Below are positions 4,451-5,168 of a stretch of 5,168 nucleotides of DNA, piece after piece. The notes under the pieces were generated by a model, which was not told the origin of the DNA, did not search any database, and saw only the letters and a program-made list of their open reading frames with translations. Position 1 is the stretch's first letter. Every line of letters begins with the position of its first letter. The translations under genes and the position numbers were made by a program. This DNA comes from Oscillospiraceae bacterium (GTDB lineage Bacteria; Bacillota_A; Clostridia; Oscillospirales; Ruminococcaceae), in assembly GCA_017414145.1 (NCBI GenBank), contig JAFPQL010000108.1, positions 1-5,168 of the forward strand. Direction: 5' to 3'.

Positions 4451-5168
4451 ATGGAAAATCAGTTTCTGGTCGATTCCGGCGCACTGTCTCCGGCCGCGCT
4501 GGAGCGCAAGCATCAGCTTGAAAATGACCCGTCCTGCCGCACCGACCACATGGCATATCTGGAGGGACAGGAGCAGATTTCGTCCGATATCTGTGAAAAG
4601 GTGATGCGCGAGGTCGCGTCCTATGACCCCGCCGCCTACACCGCCGCGGATGTTGTCCGCGCACTGGAAAAGGAAAATCCCGGCATCGCCGAGCTGAAGG
4701 CGCTGCTCTCCCCTGCCGCGGAGCCCTTCCTCGAACGGATGTCCCAGCGCGCCGCCGCCGAAACGAGAAAGCATTTCGGCAACACGGTCTATCTCTTTAC
4801 GCCGCTTTACATCGCAAATTACTGCGAAAATTACTGCGTCTACTGCGGCTTCAACTGCTATAACCACATCCGCCGCATGAAGCTCAGCGCCGCGCAGATC
4901 GAGCACGAGATGCAGGTCATCGCGGAGAGCGGCATGGAGGAAATCCTCATTCTGACAGGTGAAAGCCATGCGCAGAGCGATGTCGCATACATCGGGGAGG
5001 CGTGTAAGCTGGCGCGGAAATACTTCCGCATGGTCGGCATCGAAATCTATCCGGTCAATGTCGCGGATTACCGCTATCTGCACGAATGCGGCGCGGACTA
5101 TGTGACCGTCTTTCAGGAGACCTACGACACGGAGAAGTACGAGACGCTGCATCTCGCCGGACACAAGC
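4451..5168 (+). CDS. thiH: 2-iminoacetate synthase ThiH, radical SAM (3' end outside window)
   Basis: The open frame begins at an ATG with AGGAGG (4436-4441) 9 bases upstream and runs off the right edge, showing 239 residues of a protein usually of about 370-470. The radical-SAM cluster motif CENYCVYC has its cysteines at residues 125, 129 and 132. It is followed by GFN, the ThiH form rather than the proline form of HydG. Further ThiH features are LILTGES (about 164-170), the EIYPVN strand and VFQETYDTEKY. The enzyme cleaves tyrosine with S-adenosylmethionine to give dehydroglycine and p-cresol, and it needs anaerobic conditions. The first 33 residues before HMAYLEG are a low-similarity extension; an internal Met34 (4550) is a less likely start because it lacks a comparable ribosome binding site. 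The gap to thiG is 14 bases, so this is the same operon. Confidence 0.95.
   Translation, partial: MENQFLVDSGALSPAALERKHQLENDPSCRTDHMAYLEGQEQISSDICEKVMREVASYDPAAYTAADVVRALEKENPGIAELKALLSPAAEPFLERMSQRAAAETRKHFGNTVYLFTPLYIANYCENYCVYCGFNCYNHIRRMKLSAAQIEHEMQVIAESGMEEILILTGESHAQSDVAYIGEACKLARKYFRMVGIEIYPVNVADYRYLHECGADYVTVFQETYDTEKYETLHLAGHK

Noticed and set aside
4358..5164. 268-codon minus-strand open frame opposite thiG and thiH
   Set aside because: The plus strand encodes unmistakable ThiG and ThiH motifs. The antisense frame is a codon-composition shadow with no initiation signals or recognised domain.

Overview
The window reads as chromosome from an anaerobic, fairly GC-rich member of the Firmicutes, most likely a clostridial gut-type bacterium of the Oscillospiraceae/Ruminococcaceae kind. 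The reasons are strong AGGAGG ribosome binding sites, consensus sigma-A promoters with extended -10 boxes, a thiSFGH operon that uses the oxygen-sensitive radical-SAM enzyme ThiH, and a GC-rich, hairpin-laden intergenic region. The genus assignment is an inference from style and was not tested by a search.

Layout. Bases 1 to about 145 are AT-rich and hold the first 11 codons of a minus-strand gene that runs off the left edge. It has its own promoter and ribosome binding site, and nested inverted repeats cover its start. I read this as the end of an insertion sequence, with the transposase pointing out of the window. From about 146 the composition becomes GC-rich. A textbook promoter (184-212) drives a 563-residue, single-pass membrane protein (250-1941). 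Its long cytoplasmic N-terminus faintly recalls an ECF sigma factor, and its external part is four PepSY-like repeats.

Bases 1942-2610 contain no convincing gene. They hold a three-copy tandem repeat with 94- and 103-base periods (1986-2237), a run of perfect short hairpins ending in a T-run (2216-2447), a rho-independent terminator (2454-2495) and a long palindrome (2555-2591). The palindrome contains an exact inverted copy of 22 bases of the tandem repeat.

Bases 2615-5168 are a thiamine thiazole operon. A promoter (2615-2643) is followed by a TPP riboswitch (2659-2742), an intrinsic terminator acting as its attenuator (2755-2793), then thiS, thiF, thiG and thiH, with thiH cut off by the right edge. 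ThiF adenylates the ThiS C-terminus so that it can carry sulfur. ThiH makes dehydroglycine from tyrosine. ThiG joins these with deoxyxylulose 5-phosphate to form the thiazole phosphate. High TPP should stop transcription before thiS.

The thiamine operon itself is conventional. The parts most worth a second look are the hairpin-guarded start of the putative transposase, the sigma-like/PepSY membrane protein, and the structured repeat block between the two transcription units.
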